Of a DNA stretch of 64,000 bases, positions 56,225-64,000 are shown in pieces (position 1 is the first letter of the stretch; every line of letters starts with the position of its first letter). The position numbers and the translations under genes are program-made. Source of the stretch: Bog-473 sp035552095 (lineage in GTDB: Bacteria; Actinomycetota; Acidimicrobiia; Acidimicrobiales; RAAP-2); assembly GCA_035552095.1 (NCBI GenBank), contig DASZMA010000059.1:1-64000 (forward strand), written 5' to 3'. A model generated the notes under the pieces. The model was not told the origin of the DNA, ran no database searches, and saw nothing but the letters and a program-made list of their open reading frames with translations.

Positions 56225-57213
56225 CCGTTCCGCTGAAGACGTGGGTGGCTGGCGCGCGTCCGCGTACCCTGCCGGCCGCCCTGGTGCCGGTCGTGGTGGG
56301 CACCGCCGCCGGCTATCTCTCGAGTGGGCATTTCTTCGTCGGATTCTTCAAGGTGAACGGCCAGACCATCCCCGAAGGTGCACTGGTCGAGCATCACCTC
56401 GTGTTCCTCAACGCTCTGTTGGCCTTGATCGTGGCGCTTGGCCTGCAGGTAGGCACCAATTACGTCAATGACTACGCCGACGGGGTCCGGGGCACGGACG
56501 AGGTACGGGTCGGTCCGTTGCGCCTGGTGGCCGGTGGGCTGGCCACCGTGACGCAGGTTAAGTACGCCGCTCTCATCAGCTTTGGCGTGGCGGGCGTGGC
56601 CGGTCTGATCCTGGCGACCCGCGTCTCCTGGTGGTTCGTGCCGGTTGGCCTCTTGTGCGGGCTGGCCGGTTGGGCGTACACCGGAGGGCCGCGCCCTTAC
56701 GGCTACCTTGGCTTCGGCGAGCTCTTCGTCTTCATCTTCTTCGGCTTGGTCGCCACCGTGGGATCGGCGTACGTACAGCACGCGCCGTACATCACCGTGT
56801 TGCAAGGCCACGCCTACAAGTACCACTACCCCTGGGATTTCACCGTGTGGGTGGGGGTGCCGCTCGGGCTGCTGGCGACAGCGCTCCTGCAGGCCAACAA
56901 TCTGCGCGATCTCGAGACCGACACCGAGTCCGGCAAGAAGACACTGGCTGTCCGGCTCGGACGGACCCGGGCTGGCTATCTCTACGTGGCCACCCTGATG
57001 GCCACCGCTCTCTCCATCGGCGTGGTGCAGCACTACCGGGGCTGGGCGCTCATCGCCCTGGCCGCGTTGCCCCTGACCTTCTACCCGATCCGGTTGGCCC
57101 TCGGCGACCGCAACGGGCGGCGTCTGCTGCCCATGTTGGCGGCGACGAGCCGTCTCCAGCTGGTCGTCGGTCTGCTCCTCACGGTCGGTATCCTGCTGGT
57201 GCATCCGTCGTAG
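56221..57213 (+). CDS. menA: 1,4-dihydroxy-2-naphthoate prenyltransferase MenA
   Basis: MenA attaches the polyprenyl chain to dihydroxynaphthoate in the membrane. The 330-residue UbiA-family protein has about nine helices and both aspartate motifs: NYVNDYADGVRGTDE and ANNLRDLETDTESGKKTLAV. It starts WVAGARPRTLPAALVPVVVG, typical for MenA. The GTG overlaps the menB stop. Its 3' end overlaps the convergent menH by 35 bases. Confidence 0.95.
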   Translation: MTVPLKTWVAGARPRTLPAALVPVVVGTAAGYLSSGHFFVGFFKVNGQTIPEGALVEHHLVFLNALLALIVALGLQVGTNYVNDYADGVRGTDEVRVGPLRLVAGGLATVTQVKYAALISFGVAGVAGLILATRVSWWFVPVGLLCGLAGWAYTGGPRPYGYLGFGELFVFIFFGLVATVGSAYVQHAPYITVLQGHAYKYHYPWDFTVWVGVPLGLLATALLQANNLRDLETDTESGKKTLAVRLGRTRAGYLYVATLMATALSIGVVQHYRGWALIALAALPLTFYPIRLALGDRNGRRLLPMLAATSRLQLVVGLLLTVGILLVHPS

Positions 57214-57973
57214 GCGACCCCAGCCAATGACCGACGAGACGAGAGACCAGAGCCGGTTGGGCCAGATGCACCGCGTGACCGCCACCGGGCACCAAGGACG
57301 CCACCCCGTTGGGCACGCTCTTGGCCAGGCGCAACGCGTGGGCGGCGAAGCGGGTGTCGTCGGTGCCGGCCAGCGCCAGCAGCGGGACGGTCAGCGCCGG
57401 CAGCTGATCCCACAGCGGCTCCTGCGTCCCGGTCCCGGCCAGGCGCAGGCTCGAGGCCAGGCCGGCGGCGCGGTTGCGCCGTCGCTCCTCCGGCTGCGCC
57501 GCGGCGGCCAGTCCGGCGAACATCGGCCCGCTGACCCAGCGGGCGATGAACCCGTCCACGTCGCCCGAACCCTCCAGGTCGTCGGCCAGGCGTTCGTCGG
57601 ACTCCCGGCGCCGTTGCCGGGCGGCCGGGTCCTCCAGGCCGCCAGTGGCGCCGATCAGCACCAGCCGGCTCAGGGCCAGATCAGTGCCGAGGGTCACGTG
57701 CAGGGCAACCCGGGCCCCCAGGGAGTAGCCGAGCAGGGCGCAGGCCGAATCCCCGATGGCGCCCGTGACCGCCTGCTGCACCAGGGCGGCTGTCTCGGGC
57801 AGGTCGGCCCGCGCCACGTCGGAGCCAGCGTGACCGGGCAGATCGACGGCGATGAGGGTGTGCGCCTGTGCCATGGCCGCACCGAACGGGCCCCACAGCC
57901 GACCAGTCTGGGTGAAGCCGTGCAGCAGGACCAGCGGCGGTCCCGAGCCGCGCACTTCGACATGGAGGGGCAC
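57179..57973 (-). CDS. menH: MenH-type alpha/beta hydrolase
   Basis: MenH removes pyruvate from SEPHCHC to give SHCHC. The 264-residue protein has LVLLHGFTQTGRLWGPF, the nucleophile serine in LLGYSLGARVALHV, aspartate around ALAGTDDTRF, and histidine in VPGGGHAVHLAQP. Location beside menD supports MenH among the many similar hydrolases. The GTG at 57973 lies eight bases after TACGCT (57987-57982), which is inside menD. The 3' end overlaps menA on the opposite strand. Confidence 0.85.
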   Translation of the reverse strand: MPLHVEVRGSGPPLVLLHGFTQTGRLWGPFGAAMAQAHTLIAVDLPGHAGSDVARADLPETAALVQQAVTGAIGDSACALLGYSLGARVALHVTLGTDLALSRLVLIGATGGLEDPAARQRRRESDERLADDLEGSGDVDGFIARWVSGPMFAGLAAAAQPEERRRNRAAGLASSLRLAGTGTQEPLWDQLPALTVPLLALAGTDDTRFAAHALRLAKSVPNGVASLVPGGGHAVHLAQPALVSRLVGHWLGSPTTDAPAGYRP

Positions 57974-57978
57974 CGCCG

Positions 57979-59616
57979 GTGAGCGTACAGGCCACCTTTG
58001 CCGCCACCCTGGCTGACGAGTGGGCCGAGCTCGGGGTCACCGACGCGGTGGTCTGCCCCGGCTCGAGGTCCACGCCGCTGGCCTTGGCCCTGGCCCGCCG
58101 CCTCCGGGTCCACGTCCGGCTCGATGAGCGCAGTGCCGGCTTCTACGCCCTCGGCCGGTCCCTGGCCAGCGGGCGGGCCACCGTGATCTGCACCACCAGC
58201 GGCACGGCGGCAGCCGAGTTACACCCGGCCGTGGTCGAGGCCCATCAGGGACGGGTGCCCCTCATCGTCTGCACGGCGGACCGCCCGCCCGAGCTCCACC
58301 ACGTCGGAGCGTCGCAGACCATCGACCAGATCGGGTTGTTCACCACAGCCACCCGTTGGGCCAGCACCCCCGGGGTGCCCGAAGCCGGGCAGGAGGCGTC
58401 CTGGCGCCCGTTGGCCGCACGCGCCCTGGCTGAAGCCGAGCGGGGCCCGCTGGGCCCCGGGCCGGTCCACCTCAACCTGGCTTTCCGGGAGCCTCTCATC
58501 GGCTCCCCCGATCCCCTTCCCGCCGGTGGGGGACCCGCCCTCATGACCGCGCCCCTGCCGGCCCCGGTCCTAGCCGCCCCCCTCAGCGGGCGCGGCCTGA
58601 TCATCGCCGGCGACCGCGCCACCGCCGACCCGCAGCGGGTGGTGCGGCTGGGCCACCGACTCGGATGGCCGGTGCTGGCCGACCCCCGCTCGGGTTGCCG
58701 CCTGGAGCGGACCATCGCCGCCGCCGACGCCATCGTGCGGGCCGACATACCCCGGCCCGAGACGGTGCTCCTGCTCGGTGGTCCCTGGCTCTCCAAGGCA
58801 TTGGGTGAGTACGTCTCGGCCGCGGCGGCCGACGGTGCCCGGGTCATCGCCGTCGACCCCTGGTGGCAGTGGGTCGATCCCAGCCACGTGGTGGGCGAGA
58901 TGTACCACGCCGACCCCGACGCCTGGATGGTCGCCGCGCTGGAGAGTGCCGTACCGGCCGACCCGGCCTGGCTGGGCTCCTGGCTGCACTACGAGGCGGC
59001 GGCCCAGTCGGCCATCTCCGAGACGCTGGGGCTCCAATTGAGTGAGCCGCTGGTGGCCCAGCACCTGGCCCGCCACGCCGCGGCCGCGGAGGCCACCATC
59101 TTGGTGTCGGCCTCCATGCCCATGCGCGATCTCGAATGGTTCGCCCCGGCCCTGGTGCGGCCGCCCGCGGTCAAGGCCAACCGGGGCGCCAACGGCATTG
59201 ACGGAGTGGTGTCCACCGCCCTCGGGCTGGCCGCCTCGGGCCGGCGCACCTTCGCGCTGCTGGGCGACCTGGCCTTCCTGCACGACGTCTCGGGCCTGGT
59301 CAACCTGGCCGAGCTGCCCTGTACCTTTGTCGTGCTCGACAACAATGGCGGTGGGATCTTCTCGTTCCTGCCCCAGGCCGCCGCGCTCGACGACGATCAA
59401 TTCGAGCTGCTCTTCGGCACGCCCCCGACGTCAGATGTGGGTGCGGTAGCCCGCGGCTTCGGCCTGGCGGTGGACGAGGTGACCACGCTGGCTGAACTGG
59501 AGGCGGCGTTGCACCAACCGGCGCCGAACATGATCAGGGTGAAGGTGCCCGGGCGGGCCGACAACGTCACCCTGCACAACGCGGTCAACCAGGCGGTCCG
59601 TCTCGCGCTTGGGTAA
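57979..59616 (+). CDS. menD: SEPHCHC synthase MenD
   Basis: MenD is the thiamine-diphosphate enzyme that joins isochorismate and 2-oxoglutarate in the first committed step of menaquinone synthesis. The 545-residue protein has VVCPGSRSTPLALALARR, ICTTSGTAAAELHPAVVEAH, the substrate region ANRGANGIDGVVSTALGLAA, and the ThDP/metal segment LGDLAFLHDVSGL to VVLDNNGGGIFSFLPQ. The GTG has GGAGGGG (57964-57970) eight bases before it, within menH. Confidence 0.96.
   Translation: MSVQATFAATLADEWAELGVTDAVVCPGSRSTPLALALARRLRVHVRLDERSAGFYALGRSLASGRATVICTTSGTAAAELHPAVVEAHQGRVPLIVCTADRPPELHHVGASQTIDQIGLFTTATRWASTPGVPEAGQEASWRPLAARALAEAERGPLGPGPVHLNLAFREPLIGSPDPLPAGGGPALMTAPLPAPVLAAPLSGRGLIIAGDRATADPQRVVRLGHRLGWPVLADPRSGCRLERTIAAADAIVRADIPRPETVLLLGGPWLSKALGEYVSAAAADGARVIAVDPWWQWVDPSHVVGEMYHADPDAWMVAALESAVPADPAWLGSWLHYEAAAQSAISETLGLQLSEPLVAQHLARHAAAAEATILVSASMPMRDLEWFAPALVRPPAVKANRGANGIDGVVSTALGLAASGRRTFALLGDLAFLHDVSGLVNLAELPCTFVVLDNNGGGIFSFLPQAAALDDDQFELLFGTPPTSDVGAVARGFGLAVDEVTTLAELEAALHQPAPNMIRVKVPGRADNVTLHNAVNQAVRLALG
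57982..57987 (-). promoter_or_regulatory. -10 box of menH inside menD
   Basis: TACGCT on the minus strand, eight bases before the menH GTG, in codons 2-3 of menD. It matches the menE promoter in sequence and nearly in the following bases (ACCGGC). Confidence 0.55.
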
Positions 59617-60730
59617 AGGTCGGCGAGGGCATTGACGTGGTCACCCGACCGGTCGGGCTGCGGAAGGTCAACAAATCGTTGGCGTCACCGGATATTTTCC
59701 AGCCCAACTCGTGCACGTCCCGGTGATGCTGGTCGCACAACGTCACAAGATTGGGGATGTCGGTCGGGCCACCGTCGGGCCAGGGCACCACGTGATGGAC
59801 GTCGGTGAATTCGGTATAGGTGCACCCCGGAAAGCGACAGCCCTTGTCGCGCCGGCGGATTTCGATGCGCTGGGCCCCGGTCGGGCTCCGACGCGCCCCA
59901 CCCTGCTGAATGCTGTGGCCCTGGGCGTCGTCGGCGGACAGGATGATCTTGGCGTCGCAGGCCAGTCGGCGGGCCACTTCGGGGGAGAGGGGTCCCAACA
60001 CGTCGAGTTCGGCCTGACCCGGGCCTCCCGCCAGGTAGGTCAGGTCGGCGTGAACGACCACGGTGGGTCGAGGAGGTGATGACGTTCCGCCTCCTCCGGG
60101 CTGGCCACAGACTTCGACCAGGGCGTCCGACATGCGTTGCTCGAAGGTCACACCGCTGCGCAGGCGACGAGTGGCTCGGCGGGTCAGGAGACCTTTGACC
60201 TCGGCGTACTGGTCGTCGGGGAGGGCGCCCGAGAAGCTGCGACGACGGTCGTTGAAACGCAGGAAGCGGCGGTTGTAGGTCCCTGCCGCCTGCTCATCGG
60301 TCTGGTTCTTGGCGGCCGTGGCCAATTCGCGCACCTGCTTGGCGGACCATTGCGGAGCCTGCTCGGCCAGGCGGGCATCGGTCTCGGGTTTGGCGACTTC
60401 CACCAGCGGCTTGATCTGGTCGAAGGAGAGTTTGCCCTGGGCCAGGGCGTCGGAGATCTTGGGCAGGGTTTCGAGGGCCCCGGCTGCAGTGACCCATTCC
60501 CGCGCCGTGGAGGCCGTCACCGAGCAGCGCTGGACGAGCCAGGCCACCATGGAGGTGGCTCCATCGACTCGCCAGGCCTTGCGACGGTTGAGCTCGGCTA
60601 CGGCGGCGAGAAGACGGCGCTGGTGGGCCGAGATCGCCTTGTGGTGTTGGGCGACCGAAGCCACCAGGGCATCGGTCCGACGGGAGACCGTGGCGGGCCG
60701 GGGACTGTCGGTGGCGGTTGCGAGGGCCAT
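59585..60730 (-). CDS. DUF222 / HNH (13E12-like) protein
   Basis: A 381-residue member of the actinobacterial 13E12 repeat-type group: an N-terminal DUF222 helical domain (RRLLAAVAELNRRKAWRVDG to FDQIKPLVEVAKPETDARLA), then an HNH nuclease motif, RRDKGCRFPGCTYTEFTDVH, HVVPWPDGGPTDIPNLVTLC and DQHHRDVHE. Genes of this group are multi-copy in many actinobacteria; function is unknown. The ATG at 60730 follows CAGACT (60742-60737) by six bases; the frame is open to 60820. The 3' end overlaps menD by 32 bases. Confidence 0.88.
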   Translation of the reverse strand: MALATATDSPRPATVSRRTDALVASVAQHHKAISAHQRRLLAAVAELNRRKAWRVDGATSMVAWLVQRCSVTASTAREWVTAAGALETLPKISDALAQGKLSFDQIKPLVEVAKPETDARLAEQAPQWSAKQVRELATAAKNQTDEQAAGTYNRRFLRFNDRRRSFSGALPDDQYAEVKGLLTRRATRRLRSGVTFEQRMSDALVEVCGQPGGGGTSSPPRPTVVVHADLTYLAGGPGQAELDVLGPLSPEVARRLACDAKIILSADDAQGHSIQQGGARRSPTGAQRIEIRRRDKGCRFPGCTYTEFTDVHHVVPWPDGGPTDIPNLVTLCDQHHRDVHELGWKISGDANDLLTFRSPTGRVTTSMPSPTFTQARDGPPG

Positions 60731-60828
60731 GAAGGCAGTCTGGTCCAAGGGTGTGACAACGCATGGAACGATATGAGCGGCATTGATCACGCGGGGACGG
60801 CCCACCCGGCTCACCCGCATCCACTTGC

Positions 60829-62169
60829 TCAGCGGTACAACTCGGCCCCCACCCAGGTCCCGTGGGCCCGGAACGGCAGCCCAGCCGGGAGATGGATCAC
60901 CGCTTGGGGGGACCGCAACGATCGCAACGAGGAGGCGTCGAGCACGTAGAGATCGCTGACCGCCCGGGTGGCGTCATGCACGACCGTCAACAGCCAGCCC
61001 TCGTCGTCGCTCCGGCCGTCGACCGCCCTCACGAATAGCGGCTCGCTGGCCGTCTTGTACTGCCCGGGGCTCCACGACTCCACCTCGTCGCGGGCCAGGT
61101 CGAAACGCAACAAGCCGAGATGGTCGACGTCGCCGACGGCGCCGCGATCGGCCGCCGCCCCGATGCCGGCCCCGACCGCCACCTCGACGCAGTAGCCGTA
61201 GCGGAACGGGGCGCCCTCACAGCTCGGGTCCACTCGTGGATACTCCACCATCCGCTCATCCACCTGCATCCGATCCAACGTCTCGCCCTCAATGCGCCAA
61301 CGCTCGAGCACCGCCAGCCCGCCGCCGATCAGGCTCTGGCCGATCCCGAGCGGACCGACGACCGAGGAGGCCAGGTCGAAGGGCTGCCCGACCTCCGGTG
61401 CCGGATAGCAGCACACGTAGAGCACGATGGCGTCACCATCGTCGTAGGCGCCGAGGACGTGGGTGACCAGGCAGGGGTCGAGGCGGAACCAGCGCGGGGC
61501 GGACCCATCGCCGCGCCGCTCCACCACGGTCACCCAGGTCTCGGCCCCGGGCACCCAGCGGTAAGGGACAGGGGAGGGCGGCGGAGTTGACTCGTCATCG
61601 ACCACGCCGGCAATGCCGCCGCCGCCACCCGGTCCCGCCAGCTCCTCGGCGTACTCGGTGGGCGACTCGATGATGACCAGGTGCCGCGCCGTCACCCCGA
61701 GGTCGTGTTGCCACGTGGCGCGGTCGAGCTCCACCGCCATGTAGTCGGTCAACTCGCCGGCCCGGTTCCACTCACCCACCCGCAGGAAGGGGGCGGCGGT
61801 CTCGGTGCCCTGCTCGACCCCGAAGAGGATCCGGCCCCCGGTGGCCGCGTCGCGGTGCACGTGGGAGGCGATGGGCGCCGTCAGGCCACCGGAGAACTCC
61901 TCGGGGGCCAGATTGCGGGAGAACTGCTCGGGCAACCCGGTCTCGGCCAGGGCCAGCACCGATCCGGCGTGCCACAGCACGTTGGCGTCGGCGGACGACC
62001 CGGTGCTCACGTAGGAGAGCGCCACCCCGTCCCGCAGCTCGACGGCGTGCAGCGCGCCACCGTAGCCACCGCCACCTCCACCGCCCGCACCAGCAGCGGG
62101 CCCGATGCGCAGCAGGGTCCCCTGCAGATCGGGTGGGAGCACGCCGTCCATCGGCAGCGGCGGGTCCAT
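60829..62169 (-). CDS. carotenoid oxygenase family protein
   Basis: Carotenoid cleavage oxygenases use a four-histidine Fe(II) centre to cleave polyenes or stilbenes. The 446-residue product starts at GVLPPDLQGTLLRIGP, the usual N-terminus, and shows candidate iron ligands in SHVHRD, WQHDLGVTARHLVI, THVLGAYDDGDAIVLYVC and FRAHGTWVGAE. A poly-Gly tract follows the first strand. It may cleave a carotenoid or retinoid. The ATG follows TAGGTT (62184-62179) by nine bases. It is divergent from tyrS across 39 bp. Confidence 0.88.
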   Translation of the reverse strand: MDPPLPMDGVLPPDLQGTLLRIGPAAGAGGGGGGGYGGALHAVELRDGVALSYVSTGSSADANVLWHAGSVLALAETGLPEQFSRNLAPEEFSGGLTAPIASHVHRDAATGGRILFGVEQGTETAAPFLRVGEWNRAGELTDYMAVELDRATWQHDLGVTARHLVIIESPTEYAEELAGPGGGGGIAGVVDDESTPPPSPVPYRWVPGAETWVTVVERRGDGSAPRWFRLDPCLVTHVLGAYDDGDAIVLYVCCYPAPEVGQPFDLASSVVGPLGIGQSLIGGGLAVLERWRIEGETLDRMQVDERMVEYPRVDPSCEGAPFRYGYCVEVAVGAGIGAAADRGAVGDVDHLGLLRFDLARDEVESWSPGQYKTASEPLFVRAVDGRSDDEGWLLTVVHDATRAVSDLYVLDASSLRSLRSPQAVIHLPAGLPFRAHGTWVGAELYR

Positions 62170-62208
62170 GAGTCCTTGAACCTACCGGGCTTATGGCAAG
62201 GTGGACGC

Positions 62209-63489
62209 GTGCCCACGCTTTCCGAGGACCTCGCCTTTCGCGGCCTGATCCACCAGGTGACGGACCCCGGGCTCCCGGCTCGGCTCGACGCTGGAGGCCT
62301 CACGGTCTACGCCGGCTTCGACCCGACCGCCGACTCGCTCACCATTGGACATCTCCTCCAGCTCTGTACGCTGCGCCGCTTCCAGCAGGCCGGGCACCGG
62401 CCCATCTCGCTGGCCGGCGGCGGCACAGGCATGATTGGCGACCCCGGTGGCAAATCCGAGGAGCGCAACATGCTCACGGCCGAGTTGCTCGCAGCGAACC
62501 TTGAGGGCATACGTCCCCAACTCGGACAATTCCTCGAACTCAGTCCCGACTCTCCTAACCCTGCCCTGCTCCTCGACAACAGCGCCTGGCTGAGTTCCAT
62601 CACCGCCATCGAGTTCCTGCGCGACGTGGGCAAGCACTTCACGGTCAACCAGATGGTGGCCAAGGAGTCGGTCAAGAGCCGGATCGAACGACCCGAGCAG
62701 GGCATCTCCTACACCGAGTTCAGCTACATGCTCCTGCAGGCTTATGACTTCCTGCGCCTGCATCTGGACCATGGCTGCGATCTCCAGATCGGCGGGAGCG
62801 ACCAGTGGGGCAACATCACCATGGGCGTCGATTACATCCGCCGGGTCTGCCAGGACGAGGTGTGGGGCCTGACCACGCCACTGGTTCTCAAAGCCGACGG
62901 CACGAAATTCGGCAAAACGGAGTCGGGCACGGTCTGGCTGAACGCCCGACGAACCAGCCCTTTCGCTCTCTACCAATTCCTGCTGAACTCCACCGACGAC
63001 TCGGTTGGCGGGTACGTGCGCTTCTTCACCTTCTTGTCCCATGAGGAGATCGCCGCGCTCGATACGGAGACGTCGGAGCATCCCGAGCGCCGGGCGGCCC
63101 AGCGCGCCCTGGCCCGCGCCGTGGTGGCCATGGTGCACGGCGACGGCGAGGTAACCAAGGCCGAGGAAGCGGCGGCGGCCCTCTTCAGCGAGGAGATCGC
63201 GTCCTTGACCGAGGAGATGTTGCTGGCGGTGACCGAGGACGCCCCGTCCAGTGAGGTCACGCGGGCGGAGATCACCCAGGGCCTGCCCCTGGTCGACGCC
63301 CTCGAGCGAGCCGGCCTGGTCAAGTCCAAGGGGGAGGCCCGGCGCACCATTGAAGGGGGCGGGGCCTACGTCAACAACGTGCGCCAGTCCGAGGTGACCC
63401 GGGCGCTCGGCCCGCCCGATCTCCTCCACGACCGCTACCTCGTCCTGCGCAAGGGCCGCCGCGACGTCCACGTGCTGCGCGCCGTATGA
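62209..63489 (+). CDS. tyrS: tyrosyl-tRNA synthetase
   Basis: The class I TyrRS of 426 residues has YAGFDPTADSLTIGHLLQL with the HIGH equivalent, GGGTGMIGDPGGKSEER, YMLLQAYDFLRL, the tyrosine pocket QIGGSDQWGNITMG, and KFGKT, the KMSKS variant of TyrRS, followed by an S4 domain (GLVKSKGEARRTIEGGGAYV) at the C-terminus. The GTG at 62209 lies six bases after CAAGGT with no clear ribosome binding site. It is divergent from the carotenoid oxygenase. Confidence 0.97.
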   Translation: MPTLSEDLAFRGLIHQVTDPGLPARLDAGGLTVYAGFDPTADSLTIGHLLQLCTLRRFQQAGHRPISLAGGGTGMIGDPGGKSEERNMLTAELLAANLEGIRPQLGQFLELSPDSPNPALLLDNSAWLSSITAIEFLRDVGKHFTVNQMVAKESVKSRIERPEQGISYTEFSYMLLQAYDFLRLHLDHGCDLQIGGSDQWGNITMGVDYIRRVCQDEVWGLTTPLVLKADGTKFGKTESGTVWLNARRTSPFALYQFLLNSTDDSVGGYVRFFTFLSHEEIAALDTETSEHPERRAAQRALARAVVAMVHGDGEVTKAEEAAAALFSEEIASLTEEMLLAVTEDAPSSEVTRAEITQGLPLVDALERAGLVKSKGEARRTIEGGGAYVNNVRQSEVTRALGPPDLLHDRYLVLRKGRRDVHVLRAV

Positions 63490-63496
63490 CGAGCCG

Positions 63497-63997
63497 ATGA
63501 CCCGGCGCCTGCTCGCCGTCGGGCTGGTGCCCCTCTTCGCCCTCGCCATGGCGTCCTGCGCCGGCGAGGACCAGCGGGGCACCCCGGCGCACCGGATGAG
63601 CGAGTGGGTGGGGGGGACCGGCTTCGGCGAGGACATCGGCACCCTGATCGCCGACAACGAACGGGTGCCCAAGGACGTGCTCAATGGCACCGGGGCGGTG
63701 CACGCCGCCTGTGGCACCCTGGATGACGATGCCCAGATGGCCAACGATGAGCTGCCCACGCCGGACCAGCAGGTGACGCTGTGGCTCTCCACCGCCTACG
63801 GGCTGGAGGGCAGCGCCGGCACCGAGTGCTACAACGCCGGGGCGACCAACAAGACGTTGCTGGCCCGCGCCGCCCGCGACGCCACCAAGGCCGAGATGCT
63901 GTTCCAGCGGGCCCTGGTGCGCATCCAGTCCATCGACGGCGCCGTGGTGTCGACCACCACGACCACCGAGAACGCGACCGGGAGCATCTTCGGATGA
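63497..63997 (+). CDS. putative lipoprotein (166 aa)
   Basis: The N-terminus is a lipoprotein signal: basic MTRRLL, hydrophobic AVGLVPLFALAMA, then the lipobox MASC with the lipidated cysteine at 21. The mature part is Asp/Glu/Thr-rich with two further cysteines (HAACGTL and TECYNAG) that may form a disulfide, and ends in a Thr run (VSTTTTTENATGS). No family is recognised. It starts seven bases after tyrS and is probably co-transcribed; LspA (33831) would process it. Confidence 0.75.
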   Translation: MTRRLLAVGLVPLFALAMASCAGEDQRGTPAHRMSEWVGGTGFGEDIGTLIADNERVPKDVLNGTGAVHAACGTLDDDAQMANDELPTPDQQVTLWLSTAYGLEGSAGTECYNAGATNKTLLARAARDATKAEMLFQRALVRIQSIDGAVVSTTTTTENATGSIFG

Positions 63998-64000
63998 GCA

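Noticed and set aside
1..64000. tRNA, rRNA, CRISPR arrays, prophage
   Set aside because: No cloverleaf-like GGTTCGA-type sequences with paired arms, no spaced repeats and no phage genes were seen in any gap. A covariance search was not possible here.

Overview
The window is a very GC-rich, gene-dense chromosomal segment of a bacterium that I would place in the Actinomycetota, probably near the Acidimicrobiia. Pointers to this are the SepF/DivIVA/YggT set after ftsZ, a bacterial proteasome activator (Bpa) with a C-terminal GAYL tail, DUF3040, LapA-like and DUF222-HNH proteins, an ECF41 sigma factor paired with a carboxymuconolactone decarboxylase, many GTG starts, and many genes whose start codon sits 6-9 bases after a TANNNT-type -10 box, as in leaderless actinobacterial mRNAs. 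The class-level placement is inference.

Layout. 1-2003: the 5' end of an unidentified minus-strand gene, an AT-richer gap, a solitary TnpB gene and a small zinc-ribbon ORF. 2020-16583: metabolic and transport genes (nitronate monooxygenase and NhaA; a DHA2 transporter fused to a winged-helix domain; a BadF-type sugar kinase divergent from a GH4 glycosidase; CapA-like, LMW phosphatase and acyl-CoA synthetase on the minus strand; ROK kinase; HNH; lipoate-ligase-like). 16726-34286: a division and cell-wall (dcw) cluster in the order mraZ, rsmH, ftsL-like, ftsI, murE, mraY, ftsW, murG, murC, murB, ftsQ, ftsZ, yggS, sepF, yggT, divIVA, dksA-like, lspA, followed by rluD. murF and murD are missing from their usual places. 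35224-44126: sigma-70 family factor, histidine phosphatase, Rrf2 regulator, phosphodiesterase, Bpa, RDD protein, dnaE and an unknown protein. 44132-54122: unknown protein, YyaL-type thioredoxin-domain protein, SDR, the CMD/ECF41 pair, and an FtsX-type ABC exporter with a PadR regulator. 54138-59616: menaquinone genes menE, menB, menA, menH, menD. 59585-64000: DUF222-HNH protein, carotenoid oxygenase, tyrS and a lipoprotein.

How the genes work together. The dcw genes are tightly coupled, mostly by 4-base ATGA/GTGA overlaps. They run from lipid II precursor synthesis (MurE, MraY, MurG, MurC, MurB) through septal synthesis (FtsI, FtsW, FtsQ) to the Z-ring (FtsZ, SepF) and polar/septal scaffold (DivIVA). 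The MurE DNPR motif predicts meso-diaminopimelate peptidoglycan. The men genes cover five menaquinone steps; menF and menC are not in the window. The PadR gene and ABC exporter form one operon with a dyad over the promoter. The CMD gene has an ECF41-type promoter immediately upstream.

The most notable features are: (i) two divergent gene pairs only 20-23 bp apart whose -10 boxes overlap on opposite strands and both appear leaderless (7474-7496 and 55314-55333), plus menH/menD with start codons 5 bp apart; (ii) the dcw cluster lacking murD/murF, with unusual residues in MurC, MurG and LspA and a small coupled ORF in the murD position; (iii) a structured rsmH leader able to mask its ribosome binding site; (iv) an ECF41 promoter with a tandemly duplicated -35 element. 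I saw no rRNA, tRNA, CRISPR array or prophage.
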